A DNA stretch of 64,000 nt from Cantharellus purpuraceus (GCA_025174535.1 JALBUN010000023.1:310001-374000); one strand, 5' to 3'; positions 47,960 to 60,125 are shown, counted from the first letter of the stretch. The notes: generated by a model from the letters alone, not told the origin. Translations and numbers: made by a program.

Positions 47960-49865
47960 ATGGCGGATATCACCAAAATTGCGCCTTTACGGCGAGACCT
48001 CACTGACGTAGAGCGATTGACTGTCTTTGAGTTCTTCTACAGGCGGCTGGCCGACCATCGAAATCTTGCCATAACATACGCCAACTTTGACCACATACAC
48101 ACTAATTCATCCAAGAAAGACGAGCAGAGGGCTCAGTTCATTAGGGAGATAGATGTTTGGGCGAACGCGTTGCTTAAGCACGCATGGGCAGCATGCGATG
48201 AACCGGGGGCGGGTGAGTTGGACCAACGACCGCGCTTCTTGGGGAGCCAGCTGTCTGACGCAAGCTTGTGGTAGAATGTCCCGAGCTCGATCCTCTGACA
48301 GATACTTCAATAATCGATCTACCACGCCTGCCTCCCGTCCATATCACTGCCAAAATACTCAATACTATAATATTCCTTCACCTCACCTCTACCAAGTCCT
48401 ACTCTGCCCACACCCGTTCTTTCCTCCTCCGCACGTTTGGTGACTTTGACGAAGATGCTGTTGCCGAAACGTTGAAACATCCTGATGAGGCAACGCATGC
48501 TGCTCAGAAGGCTGCTCAGGATGCAAAGAAGGAGCACGCAGATCGCACCAAGATATGGCGGCGAGTCGGCATCGGCGCAGGGGCCATCGCAGGCGGTGTC
48601 CTCATCGGCGTGACAGGCGGCCTAGCTGCACCGCTCGTTGGCGCAGGTCTCAGTACGGTGCTGGGTATCTTGGGCATCGGGGGCCCTGTGGGCCTGCTCG
48701 CGACCGGCCTGGCTAGTTCTGGTGCGGTGTGTGGCGCGCTGTTTGGCGTGTACGGTGCAAGTTCGACGGCGCGGATGGTAGCGCGGCACACGAGGGAGAT
48801 ACACGATTTCGCTTTCATGCCCGTGCACCCTCCACGAGATAGTCTGGCTGTGAGATTGTGCATCAGTGGATGGCTGACATCTCCACAAGATGTCACGGCG
48901 CCCTGGATGGTGTTCGACTCTGGGGAAGACACATTTGCCCTTCAATGGGTGAGTTAGTTTTGTCGTTTTCAGATTTTGTTTTGGTATTCACGTGGTTTGC
49001 AGGAGGTCAAAGCTCTCGAGGACCTTTCGACAGCATTGTACGATCTTGTTAGACTCCAAGCTTTCAACTACGTGAAATGGGCGATACTTAAACGCACTGT
49101 TCTGTCGACTCTCATGGCTGGGCTTTCTCCCTTGCTTTTGCTCAAAATTGGTCAAGTGGTCGGTATGTCGCAAGTCCATTTTCCCATAATCCAACATTGA
49201 TGACTTCCAGACAACCCGTGGTCAAACGCAAAAGCCCTCGCTATCAAGGCTGGGAACGTGCTGGGAACGCTCTTGGCCAATAGAGCGTTTGGAAATCGCC
49301 CCATTACGCTTACAGGGTATTCACTTGGTTCATTGGTACTTGTAGAGGCTTTGAAATACATCTCGACGCTTCCCGTGTCTGGAACGACGCATCTTATACA
49401 GGACGTCTTCCTCTTTGGTACACCGGCACCCACGAACCCCCGCCTATGGTCTGCTATTCGTCGAGTGGTTGCAGGTATTATTGTTTGGTGCACTGAGTTG
49501 TCTGTATAACCTGATCCTCTTTTATAGGCCGAGTTGTCAATGGTTATGCAGAGACGGATTACGTTCTTGCCATTCTGTCGCGTACGACGGATGCAAGCTG
49601 GGGCGTTGCTGGTCTTCAACCTGTAGAGATACAGGGGGTGGAAAATGTACAGTGCGATGATGTGGAAGGTCATCTGAAGTGGAGGGGTATGGTTGGGCAA
49701 TGTTTGCAGATCTCTGGCGCTGATGGACTTGTATCTGAGGAGGTGGAGCTGCAGCTGAGGGAAGTAGCAGAACCGATTGCGAAAGAGATAACCCAAAGCT
49801 TGAAGGCTCCGGATAATATTGTAGAAGTGCAGGCAGAGAAGAATGAAACCCGACTAACACGCTAA
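47960..49865 (+). CDS. DUF726 (TMCO4-type) membrane-associated alpha/beta hydrolase
   Basis: Exons 47960-48212, 48275-48948, 49003-49162, 49211-49474 and 49528-49865 give 562 residues. The family includes human TMCO4 and yeast Mil1 (YFL034W). After a helical N-terminus and FLLRTFGDFDED comes a charged helix. Then comes a Gly/Ala-rich hydrophobic region typical of the family (GAGAIAGGVLIGVTGGLAAP; VGAGLSTVLGILGIGGPVG), likely buried in a membrane. The hydrolase nucleophile elbow is TLTGYSLGSLV with the serine in GYSLG. VFLFGTPAPTNPRLW and RVVNGYAETDYVLAIL follow, the latter a plausible site for the catalytic Asp. The substrate is unknown; a lipid is the usual guess for this family. The tail is acidic and disordered. 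Confidence 0.85.
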
Positions 49866-50002
49866 ATATATTGTAACATTGATTGTATCCTTGTAATTGA
49901 ATATAATTGATCACGTTATGGTGTGTATATCCCCAGCCATGCATGATCTGTCAATTTTCACATTCATGATTTGGAGCGCTTTGGGATAGTACGTCAAAAA
50001 AT

Positions 50003-51377
50003 CTAAACGTCCATCTCTTCCAGCTCTCTGTCGTCTAACTCTTCTTCCTCTTCTTCCTCATCTTGCTCTTTGTGGCCATCTTGGGCCTGCTGAGACTTCT
50101 TGGGCTGATCATCAACCCTCTTTACGATTACTACCCTAATGGGGCCTAGACCCTGGGTAATAATGTACCCCACTGCGCTGGTCACTGCTAAGGCATACCA
50201 CCCCCAGCGGTACCTACGAAATCGTTTCACCTCCTCCGACTCATCCGGGCCGGAGATGACCCGCTTGACCAAGTGGCGTAAAGAGTTCTTAAACACGTTC
50301 AGAGGGTTCATGCGCGGTTGTGGGAGAATTTGAGGGTGGGCATTAGAAGCGGAAAATGCGAGTGTCTGCATGCGAGTCGCATGCGAGACCAAGGAAGGGT
50401 AGGATGCATTTAAAAGATCTTTGAGAGCAGAGTTTGGCAAAGGAGCATGGATAAGGAGAAGAATGCGTGAAGCCAGGGTGATGTCCACGGAAGTGACTCT
50501 AATGTCCAAAGGTGAAGATTTCATATGTGCGAGAGAAGAAAGGCTAACCGGTTGGGAAAGATGAATGGCTCATCTTTGACTAGTCTGGCTAAAATATCAA
50601 AGACAAGCCTCGCCTTTTTCCCCAGCTTTGACGCAGCAGTTAGTATACATTATTACCGCAGGGAACAGTATACCTTGGCCTGATCAAAAGCCCGCTTAAA
50701 CTTCTCTTCCTTGGTTTCCCCTTTATGCCTCTCGGCTTTTCTCCCTTCCTGACTGTCTTCTGGCTCATTTGCTAATAGCCATAGACCTACAGCCTCCAGT
50801 CGCGGTCGATAAGTCTCCTTTATGCGACGTGGGACGTAATATTTCTGGGGTACAGGTAGCATGGAAGCCAGCATTGCGTGAGTGAAGCCAAAGTTGGGTT
50901 CCAGTACAAAGAACGAGTGTGCCTTGGTAAGGTGTAGCTCAAGACGTCAACTCAGATCTAGGAAACCTCACAAAAGAACTAACTGACCACTAGATCCCCC
51001 AGCTGTGCCTCAAAATATGCTCTCCAGGCTATACTCTGTGACAGCTGCAGATGGCTAAGGCCTGCATCGAGGTTGGGGTTGACCGTGCTTGAATCTATAT
51101 CATTCTCAGCCTGTGAGCCCGGTGTCGCGAGAAAAACGTGGTTCAGTGTGGAGAGATAAGAAAGAATGGAAGGTAGAGGAGAGACAACGATTTGGCCATG
51201 CGCCAAAAAAGGCAGTTGTCCACTGGGAGATTGGTCTGGGTCTGCAGTTTCAACTAGTGCATAAAGACCAGGGAAGACTAGCTGAAGAAATAAAATAGCT
51301 TCGAGACAGCTAGCATCGATAGACGGGAGGCCCCATCGACCAGGCCATACATGCAAGACCAGAGGCGTCGTGGTCAT
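50003..51377 (-). CDS. SAM37: Mitochondrial SAM37/metaxin-type outer membrane protein
   Basis: Exons 51377-50988, 50937-50674, 50625-50549 and 50498-50003 give 408 residues. Sam37 (Tom37) is a cytosol-facing subunit of the sorting and assembly machinery of the mitochondrial outer membrane. The N-terminal thioredoxin/GST-like domain starts LVLHVWPGRWGLPSIDASCL and contains DPDQSPSGQLPFLAHGQIVV. The C-like part contains KLGKKARLVFDILARLVKDE and RVTSVDITLASRILLLIHA, the usual GST C-terminal pattern. Near the C-terminus a probable membrane anchor, WYALAVTSAVGYIITQGLG, is followed by a strongly acidic tail. The ATG at 51377 is preferred to an upstream in-frame TTG. It is divergent from IMP4 with 81 bp between starts. 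Confidence 0.83.
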
Positions 51378-51458
51378 ACTCAATAGACGCCCAATGCGGT
51401 TTCAATATTTGAAAATTTAAAGGCTTGTCACGCACTAAGTACTAGTCTTTCAGTAACA
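51378..51458. promoter_or_regulatory. Shared SAM37/IMP4 divergent promoter
   Basis: The start codons are 81 bp apart. The stretch is AT-rich around 51,405-51,422. Given this spacing, the two transcripts very likely share promoter elements. Confidence 0.5.
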
Positions 51459-52617
51459 ATGGTGAGTACCCTATGCCACATCATGAGAGTCATGCTACAC
51501 CCTAACAAATAATCTGCAAAACGCACAGCTTCGGCGACAAATTCGCGAGCGTAGACAATACATCTATGCAAAGTCGCTGGAGGCCCAGGAACGCCAGACT
51601 TTTGAGCGCAAGCAAAAAGTCAAGGAAGCTCTCGCATCGGGAAAGCAGCTTCCAACAGAGTTGAAGAAAGAGGCGAAGAGCTTAGGAAGGGATTTAGCGT
51701 TTGATGAAGCTCAGGAAGGTGAACGGGATGGGAGTCCTTGGCTTATGATATTGAACTGAAGATAGAGTTTGTACGCAGAGCCTACGACACATATCGACAA
51801 TGAGTACGCTCGCGCAGGTATCCTGGACCCCAAAATCGTTATAACGACCTCTCGGGATCCTAGTTCTCGATTACTCCAATTCGCCAAGGTGAGTCAAGCA
51901 TTATCCACCCTCCAATTCCGCTGACTAGTGATCATAGGAAATGCGGCTTGTTTTCCCCAATTCACACCGTATCAACCGAGGGACATACGTCGTGAAAGAG
52001 CTCGCTGCCGCTTGTCGTGCTAATGACGTGTCTGACCTTATCATCTTGCACGAACATCGCGGCACACCCGACGCATTCATCGTTTCTCACTTTCCCCATG
52101 GTCCAACGCTATACTTCACCCTCCATAACGTGGCGCTGCGACACGACATCGCATCGTACGGAGAGTCGACGGTCTCAGAACAGTACCCACATTTAATATT
52201 TGAAGGTTTCAGTTCGCGACTGGGCCGTCGAGTTATGGATGCTTTGCGATACTTGTTCCCAGTGCCGAAAGAGGATGCAAAACGTGTCATGACATTTGCA
52301 AATGAAAGCGATTTTATCTCATTCCGGTATGTCTCTACTTTTCTTTTTGATTCATCAAGACTAAGCGAACCTGGCATGTTTAAGACATCATGTGTTTGTG
52401 AAGAGCTCGCATAAAGAGGTACAACTGGCAGAGGTTGGACCTCGATTTGAGATGAAACGTAAGTTAATCTGCTCTGTCTACATGCCCTACGATGTTAAAC
52501 CAGCTTCTGCAATTAGCGTATGAGATACGTCAGGGAACTATTGAGCAGACAGAAGCCGACCGGGAATGGGTCCTTGCTAATTACACACGGACAGCCAAAA
52601 AGCGCCGCCATCTCTAG
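51459..52617 (+). CDS. IMP4: U3 snoRNP protein IMP4 (Brix domain)
   Basis: Exons 51459-51461, 51529-51718, 51779-51888, 51938-52326, 52385-52458 and 52517-52617 give 288 residues, near the yeast length of 290. IMP4 is a nucleolar protein that helps U3 snoRNA pair with pre-rRNA during small-subunit assembly. The start codon alone forms the first coding exon; GTGAGT follows it directly and the next exon begins [13 protein letters not shown], the family's N-terminus. The Brix domain reads [82 protein letters not shown] and [15 protein letters not shown]. The C-terminus [16 protein letters not shown] matches the sigma70-like motif of Brix proteins and ends with basic residues. Confidence 0.93.
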
Positions 52618-53315
52618 ATATGTAGCCATAATCTCCATCTTTTGTTTCTGATACTTCTGTCTGGTCGAATCAGCGCGACTCCAACTGTTCGAGGAGCTCA
52701 TGAGCATTTTCATCACACCCAAAAACGATTTGCGCTCCTTTACTTATCTGCCTTCCTCAACGCAATGCCTACTACCACGGGCTTGCGCTCTTCTCAGCTG
52801 ATAACCATACTAGCGTTGCCGCCTGAGACACGTACAGGGAGTGAAGCGTCTGGATATGTTCTGTTGGCGCACTGCCCAGTAAGGGTGTCAATTGGATGGA
52901 TGTTGGGGGCGACGGAAGTGCGTGATCAGGCTCAGATTTTACATCATCTGCGCGTCCAGAGTCCGAGATGGAGTCAGTGTCAGAACTCGAAGTTGGGAGA
53001 AAGGAAACAGTACGGGGGATAGATGCTTGGATCTGAGGGGAATGCTAGCGTCACTAGATGGCTGAGGATACTGGGGCCATGACGTACGAAACTTCCGACT
53101 TTTCTAATTTGTGAGATGAGGAGGATGCGATCTGCGAAAAGTTTAGATGAGAAGTTCTGTCTGCACGTCCTCGAGACTGTAAGCGAGGTGGGCCGATGTC
53201 ATGGAGGAGACACTACAAGTTTCCCACAATAAGAACTTTATTCCCACGAATAGCATACTTGGATTACCAGTTGAACTTACACAAGTCATTTATGCAGATG
53301 CTATATTATACATGC
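52618..53315. other. Intergenic DNA between IMP4 and the right repeat copy
   Basis: No gene is supported. A 126-codon plus-strand ORF (52642-53022) has no recognisable domain. Confidence 0.5.
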
Positions 53316-54517
53316 AAAGACCTAATGCAGCGGGCGTATGCACCTTCATTGCTTGTGCTTCTCCTTAGGATACGTATCACTACTACTGCAGATCCTCTGA
53401 AGCTGGTGGCGATATTCTTAAGGCACATCAAGCAATTGCAGAGGCGATATATTAGACTCTCACTACAATATTGGGCCGTAAGACTTCCTTCATTTTAGTA
53501 TACGAAGAGGGGACCGGGCGAAAGACATGGTGTCAACCGGCTTTGAAGCCTCGAGAATGTGCTCGTTCACTGATATATCGCTGTCCCACAGTGGATGAAT
53601 TAACGACACAGCACGATGTAATTGTCACCAGTGTGGACCTACCAACGCTCCACTTCTGGTCATCAAACAATTAGCTCACCACAGTCGATGCTTTTAAACA
53701 GCTAGGTGATGTTTACGCCACGAGATATCTTCGTGAATCATCTGTTGTCCTCGTAATCACAGCCTGTCAGCCAGATTAGTGACTTTCCGTTCTGTGGTTC
53801 TCTGTACAGCGGGTAAGTCCTGGGCACACTGTTCCTACTACAAGATTTCCCATATCGCATTAGCATTTGTGACTCATCAGGGGCCACGCGCGAAGCGAAC
53901 TGATACGAGACTTCTAATGCGGTATTCGAAAAGGCAATTTATATTGTTCAACGCCTTTTGGGCTCTCCCGGAACTCAATAGTAGTAAGTGTCTTTGACAT
54001 GGTCTGATACGAACTACGGAAGCCCGTCGTCTCCCCTTGTCCTGCAGGGTGAATATAGCTAGCTTCCTTGATATATTACCTATGGCATTGCGACAGTCTT
54101 ATGGACCCGCTTCGAGTCAGGCGGGGTGACCTGGTATCTATCTGGAAAGAGGAAGCTAGGCTCATGGGAGACATCAATACAGCGTTAGGATTGCGCTGCA
54201 TGGTCTTCAGAAAGCGGGAGGAGCACAGAGTTGAAGCTCGAGTTCCCTTTGTGCCTGGGGCATCAACTGCAGCAGGTCTAGAGCACGTTATCGGATTTTT
54301 GTCAGGTGTGTATCTTCTATTTACTTGGCTGGAGGTTTGTACACGCAAATCCCAATTAGTTAGTAATGCAAACATTAAACCGAGCCGGGGTGAGGGCAAT
54401 CAGAAATCGCTTATGCTTCGTGCTTCGTACATTGATTTCCAGCTTCTAGCATGCTGTGGAGATCTGGGGACACCCTCAGTACATGGGAAATAGCCCAGGA
54501 ATCCGTCTCTGAAAGGC

Positions 54518-54524
54518 TATATAA
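54518..54524 (+). promoter_or_regulatory. TATA box of the right seven-span gene
   Basis: TATATAA lies 75 bp upstream of the start codon and is conserved with the left copy. Confidence 0.5.
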
Positions 54525-54599
54525 GTGCTGGGTTATGGAGAAAATGAGGGTCCGAGTCCATCGAACACACTCCCTTCTCTGTGTCTCTCCTGACTCACA

Positions 54600-56136
54600 A
54601 TGTTGAGCGTTTTCGTCGCCGTAATAATCGGTATCACATTCCAGTCTGCTCTGTTTGGAGCATATCAGGCAAGCATGGATTATGGCATCTGTGCCACTCA
54701 TGTCCTATGTGACACTGACACCTTGTGCACATACAGGTGATGTTCCTGATTTGCTCTTACTTTATACTCTACGGGTAAGCCACTCCATCTTCACGGCTAT
54801 AGACATTTATAGCTTACATGTCTTAAGACGGCGTTCAGAGGGTATCAACCGCCCTTTTCTTATAACGGCAGTCATGATGGTAGGTTCCAAGGTGTTGTTA
54901 AACTGTTATCCAGTTGTTCAGTCTTTGCTTTCAGTGGATATTCGTTGTTATCCACTACTCTTTAAGCCTCAGTATGGCCATGGGTACGCCACATATTGAC
55001 CCTTCACTCACTTGACACTCACATTTATCTCAGAGGGACTTATTGGTTCGTTGCCAGAGTATTCGCAGGACCCCAGCGCCTTCTCCGCCTACTTTTCGTC
55101 GGGAAATAACTGGTATATCCCGCATTTATCCGACCCTCAATCGCAACTCACGAGCAGCACTTTAATAGGAAACAGGTATGCTTCCTTCTGGCTGCTTTAG
55201 TGACTGTTGTGCGACACGAGTTGCAGGTGACACGCACTGGAGTGTATATCACTCTGACAGCTGTCGCAGATTCATTGTCTGTGCGTTATTTAATAAGTCA
55301 TGTTCAAAAGTCGAAGAACTTACTTGCGATGTGTAGATATACAGAGTGTACATAGTCTGGGGTGTGTCTCCTTGGTGACATCCACTCTGTCGCGTGCTAA
55401 TGTTGCTTCAGGTCACGATAGAAGGACAATTGTCCCACCCATGGTCCTGCTGTGTGGTAGTATCAGTACGTGCGGCCTGTATTGGTATTAAATTTTTAAC
55501 CTTTCATCCTTTGTGACCGCTCTAGCGTCAGGCATCGCGATTGAGGTGATGAATAGCAGAACAACTTTAGGGGTGAGTCTGACCACTGGACATATCTGAA
55601 TCAACATGAACGATCTGGCAGGTCTCTGCGCCCAGTCTGGCCGGCTGCGCAGCCGCATTCTTCATGTCATCGTTGATACAGAACATCTACGACACCTTCA
55701 TGATCGTGTATGTAACATTACTTCCACCTCTGTCGACCTATGCTAACAGGACACGGGCTATAGGTACAGGATCTGGCGGGTACATGTCCAGATTGCGCCC
55801 GAGAACAGGGGCCACTCGCTGTGGCCCGTGATTGCGGTTCTGCTGGAGAGTGGCGCGATTTATTCGACGGCGCTTGTGGTATCGCTTGCAACGTACCTGG
55901 CATACAGTAACGTGCAATATATCGGTATGAAATGGCTTTTAGCTTTCCTGACGCATTGTCTGATGATGAGTAACCGTTCACTAGGGTTTGATATATTGGT
56001 CCCAATTATTGTATGTGTTTGTTAGTCGACAAGGTGCTTGCTGACTCTGGGTTGTTGACGTGTTTAGGGGATCACGTTCTCAATGATTATCGTTAGGGTA
56101 CGTATGGATCTATATAAATTGTATAAGGGATGCTAA
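54600..56136 (+). CDS. Seven-span membrane protein, right repeat copy (multi-exon)
   Basis: The gene is the twin of 844-2375. Exon 1 (54600-54668) encodes MLSVFVAVIIGITFQSALFG ending in AYQ and is followed by an apparent GC-AG intron. The following exons read VMFLICSYFILYG, RRSEGINRPFLITAVMM, WIFVVIHYSLSLSMAM, GLIGSLPEYSQDPSAF, VYITLTAVADSLS, IYRVYIVWG, RRTIVPPMVLLCGSIS, SAPSLAGCAAAFFMSSLIQ, RYRIWRVHVQIAPEN, VLLESGAIYSTALVVSLATY, FDILVPII and ITFSMIIVRVRMDLYKLYKGC with a stop at 56134. The pattern fits seven hydrophobic spans with the conserved YRIW and ESGAIYSTAL blocks of the Agaricomycete family. Around 55,100-55,230 one donor seen in the left copy (GGGTAACTGG) is changed to GGAAATAACTGG, so correct splicing there is uncertain and this copy may be impaired. 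Function is unknown. Confidence 0.7.
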
Positions 56137-56979
56137 ATGCGAACAGGCTGGACTCGGTCTATCGACGAGCACATCGGGGGATCGTGATTTCAATCCCCCG
56201 TCGACGATAGTGATGACTGAGTTCCCTCAACGAGAATCGATCAACATCCTAGTCTCCCAGACCGTCACTGTCGAGTATGGCGATAGTGACATGGCGAGAC
56301 GGACTGCTGAGACTCCGACGAGGGAGTTAGTGGTCTGGAGGCGGTCAGGGGAAGCAGTGAGGTAGTTCGTTGAAAGAATTTATTGCTTTACCAGAACCTC
56401 ACCTCAAGTCCATTGCACCTGTTCGTGGATCATTTCAAGAGGGTGCTCCGTGATACAGTGGCTCCCAATGATCCACTTCAAAACTCAAGGGCTTGACATC
56501 AATATTTCGTGTGACCTCACTGTCGGGCATGACTCTGAGTAGACTTATACTGAACTGAGTATGGTTTTACGCAGGGTCGAGACAGCAGTGAGGTGGAGCG
56601 AAACGATGTTCGATAGAATGAATGCAAGACGTCGACAGCAGGTGTCGCAAGTCTCGCTTGCATTGCATGGCAACTTGGACGTGAAGCATCGAAAGACCGT
56701 ATCGACCTCTCGATGACTCGGCCAGCGTGGTGGTGAGCGTTCACGAATGGCGTGATTTAAGGTCTTAAATATAGGCAGAAGGTATGAGGTACATCAATGG
56801 GCGTCAGGAGGGTACCAAAGCGAACATACATTCACATCGATCTGGGGTGACACCCGAAGCCCTCCAGTGCATGGCACAAACCGGTGTGCTGACATGGCAA
56901 CACTGAAAACGCGGCAAAATCCCACCTGGCACCAAGGACTGCCTTAGTGTTTTTGGGACGACCTTGAGGAGAAACTCAC

Positions 56980-59368
56980 TGTTGCAGCCTTACGGATGCC
57001 GTCAAAGAGCCTGAATAATTTGCATAAGCGAGCATGTCGTCGTTGTGCTGTTGGGTGTGTTCAGCCGACCTTCACGCCTGTCACCGCTACGACGTCGCTC
57101 GCTATATAATTCACCATGCATGGTCTAGATCATTTCTTTTAGATGCCTCACACTGAACCCGGACGGACGTTGAAATTGTACTTGCAGGTTCTTTACAAAC
57201 AGATGGAATATTCGATGGAATTACTGAAAGCTAACTAGGTACCTGTTCGTAGACCTTTGCAATGCATCTCAGCGTCTAGCTGTGTCTAGTCTATGGGTAG
57301 TGTCAAACTTGCAGACTTCATACTACAGCAACCACGATCATGGTGTAACAATGGGCAAGAACGAACTTTACTTCGGTAGATGCTGCGTAAATAATTGACT
57401 TAAAGGGACCACAGCTCATATAATCAAACACGTCGGGACTCCATGTCTATTGAAAGCCTTTCTGTGTGTTTTTTTTTTCTTGGGAGAGGAATGGCTTGAC
57501 GCTCCGGTCGTGAGTCTCTTCAACTGGCTGGGGAGCAGGCAGTCTGCACGACCGTTGCTCCAAAAGATGATATTGAAAAGGCTCTCCATGCTTTTGCTCC
57601 TTCATGAGAGAGAGCAGCGATACATCACTTCAGGCTCAAAGACGTTAATTTTGGATTCGGAAAGCTGGGTAACGTCTATAACAAGACAATATTGTTCATT
57701 TTTGTAAAGCAACACTCTAGCGGCATCTATCCGTTCATGAGCGGCGCGAATGCAACAAAAAGCATTCATACATGCCAGCAGCCCAAGATATGTGTCTTTG
57801 ATTTGAGTGCCATGACATCGATCGTGCAGGCTTTGCAGTCCACGCCGATCGGCAGACGATGCAGACAGTGCCGCTACTTTGTACGACGGAAACGTTCCCA
57901 CGACGATTTTCCTTCGGAAGTGATGGTCGGTAAAATCAAAGTTGCCAGTTAATGCCGATGTCGCAAGTTCCGTTCCTTGGGAGTCTTCCCAACGTTGACT
58001 CTTTGACAATGTTCTGGCCTTTCTTTCCAGATGTGTTACAAGATTCCTCAGATGATTATTATATCATAGTTACAGTACAATGCAACATCCCTTTTGGAGC
58101 ATTATGCTCAAACTATCCAGGTAAGATACGGTTAAACTCTAACTTGGAGGTGTATGTCTCGTCATGGTCGTCGCCGTGAAGCGGCATCGTAATTGTAAGC
58201 CTCTAGACAGTATGACCCGGGGAATAGGTAACTGCTGTAGGAAGCGGTCCGCCCATTGGGTGTCTTTCATAGTCTGATATTAGACGGCGTGCCAGCGGCA
58301 GCCCTGAGGCCCGAGGGCCGTATACCAAGCAGCGACATGTTGGAAGTTCGACATCTAGAGCTTGGCAATTTTAATTAATAGCAGAGATGAATAACGTCAA
58401 CTCGAATACTCACTGTAGAATGACCGAGTGCTCAGCACCAGTGTTGATGTCATTGGATAGTGCCATATGGCATTTCCAGTATCATAAGCTCCATCCGACT
58501 CAAACGTTTGCTGAGGATCTGAACCAGATTTGAGTTACTGGTTGGCTACTGGCCGCGACGCCGAACAAATTTTCCCCGAGAACATTGTGGGAGTCTGTTA
58601 CCAGTAGCTGATTGCTTGCCGCGGCTGCCAGCGATGGAGTCCGGCGATGTCCGATTCAGACTCTTCCCCAACTTGCCGCTGCGTAGACGAAAATGTGCAC
58701 TTCCGTTGAGAGCCCCTATAGTCCTTTGACCGAGGAGCCGAACTTCGAAAGGCGCCTGTGGATTCAAGAACTTCATGTATGGAAATTTGGCTATTGTGAT
58801 AATTACGGCATTCGTATTCCACTTCACCTGTTCGACTTCAACTGACTTGTAAGTAGAGCCTGCTGAAAGTTTGAAATCAAGGCTTCAGTCATCGTCTGTT
58901 GTATGGTTGAAACGCACTTTGTGTCGGCGGCGGTCGATATTCGGATTGGAAATTCTATCCGGCCGTAATCCACCCAAAGGGTCCTTCGATGTCAGATTCA
59001 TTTAGTCCAGCCTTTCTGTTGATATACCGCCCACCGGCAATAGAATGCCAGCCAGACTTGTAGACATGCATTATGGCGTTAACGTCTATCGGGGGTAGCG
59101 GAGCCACCAAGGGCGCCGTTCGAGATATGGCACTTCGACGAGCAAATTGGGGGTGTTCACGTGCAAGAGAAGCGGCCAAGGTCACAAATCATTATGAAGC
59201 GCACATGTGTACTGTGACGATGAATGATCATATGTGCTAACGCGTACCGATACAACAGAAGGACAGGCATACAATGGTATAAAAGCATATGGGTTGGAAC
59301 CTTTCAGACTCAGCAGCCCTCAGCTTTAGCAAGTTCCTGCACTCAACCCCAAACAAAAAGATCAAAAG
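56980..59368. other. DNA right of the inverted repeat without a supported gene
   Basis: About 57,036-57,110 is homologous to 45,461-45,520. ORFs at 57450-57707 (plus) and 57602-58009 (minus) overlap and show no domain. A T-run lies at about 57,470. The TATA box of the next gene is at 59278-59284. Confidence 0.45.
59278..59284 (+). promoter_or_regulatory. TATA box of the secreted-protein gene
   Basis: A TATAAAA lies 85 bp before the start codon. A strong TATA box is common in highly expressed or inducible fungal genes for secreted proteins. Confidence 0.5.
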
Positions 59369-60125
59369 ATGAAGGTCTCCAGCATCGTTCTCGCCGCCGC
59401 CTCACTCGTTTCGGGTGTCTCCGCCATGGTGTGTTCGATTCATCAGTGAAATGCATTAGGTGGCTAATAATTGATGTCGATCCATAGCCTGCGGGTATTG
59501 CAACCGCTGCAGCGCTTGCCTCCAAGGAAAGCCTTGGTTGGGGCCAGCACTGGTTAGATGTTTCCCGACATGTTGGAAAAGTATATCGACTCACATTGAA
59601 TCTCACAGGATCCGCACCGCTGTAAATCCAATTCCTCCCTTACACGTTGTAGATTCACTCAGTCTGCCTGTGTAGGACAACCAATTCCTTCAAGCCGCCC
59701 TTCCGTGGACTGCGACCGACGCTGTCGTTGGCTCCCCCAACACAGCAGGAGAGTTTAACATCGTTTCGACGTCCCTTGTAGACACTGTCCACACTCCCAA
59801 TTCCTTATACGCCACGGTTGAACCCACAACCCCGGGCGCCACCATGCTTAGAGTTTCATTCGGGAACGGTGACATTTCCCCCTCTTCCGCCGGGGTTTTC
59901 GCCTGGACTGGTACTCCCCAGTCCCTGACTTGGAGCCGTAATGACGCCGTCATGACCGTGAGTCTCTGTAAGCGCTATCGTGGCCCGACATATTAATAGG
60001 TCATTAAGGGATGGATTACTTGCGCAAACGTTGTGTACGCCAACCTGGCGCCTACTGTCCCTGCAGGATGCACTTCCATCACTCTCACTTCCTTCCAGTC
60101 CACCTTTGCCACAGATGGATCTTAA
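59369..60125 (+). CDS. Small secreted protein of unknown function
   Basis: Exons 59369-59428, 59488-59552, 59609-59621, 59676-59957 and 60000-60125 give 181 residues. The first exon is almost exactly a signal peptide (MKVSSIVLAAASLVSGVSA), so secretion is likely. The mature part is Ser/Thr/Val-rich with a beta-strand character (NQFLQAALPWTATDAVVG; EFNIVSTSLVDTVHTPNS; GVFAWTGTPQSLTWSRND). It has two cysteines, in WITCAN and AGCTSITL, near the C-terminus, which could form a disulfide. I know no named domain. The 13 bp third exon is the least certain join. The gene has its own TATA box and lies outside the inverted repeats. Confidence 0.72.

Larger units (their letters stand above)
53316..56979. 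repeat. Right copy of the ~3.7 kb inverted duplication
   Basis: It is the reverse complement of the left copy at 1-3,682, with scattered substitutions and indels. It includes the gene at 54600-56136, its promoter and the same non-coding flanks. At the inner end both copies keep a reading-frame remnant (HIKQLQRRYIRLSLQ here), whose coding status is unclear. Homology to the decayed copies continues to about 57,110, so the original unit was longer. Confidence 0.93.
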
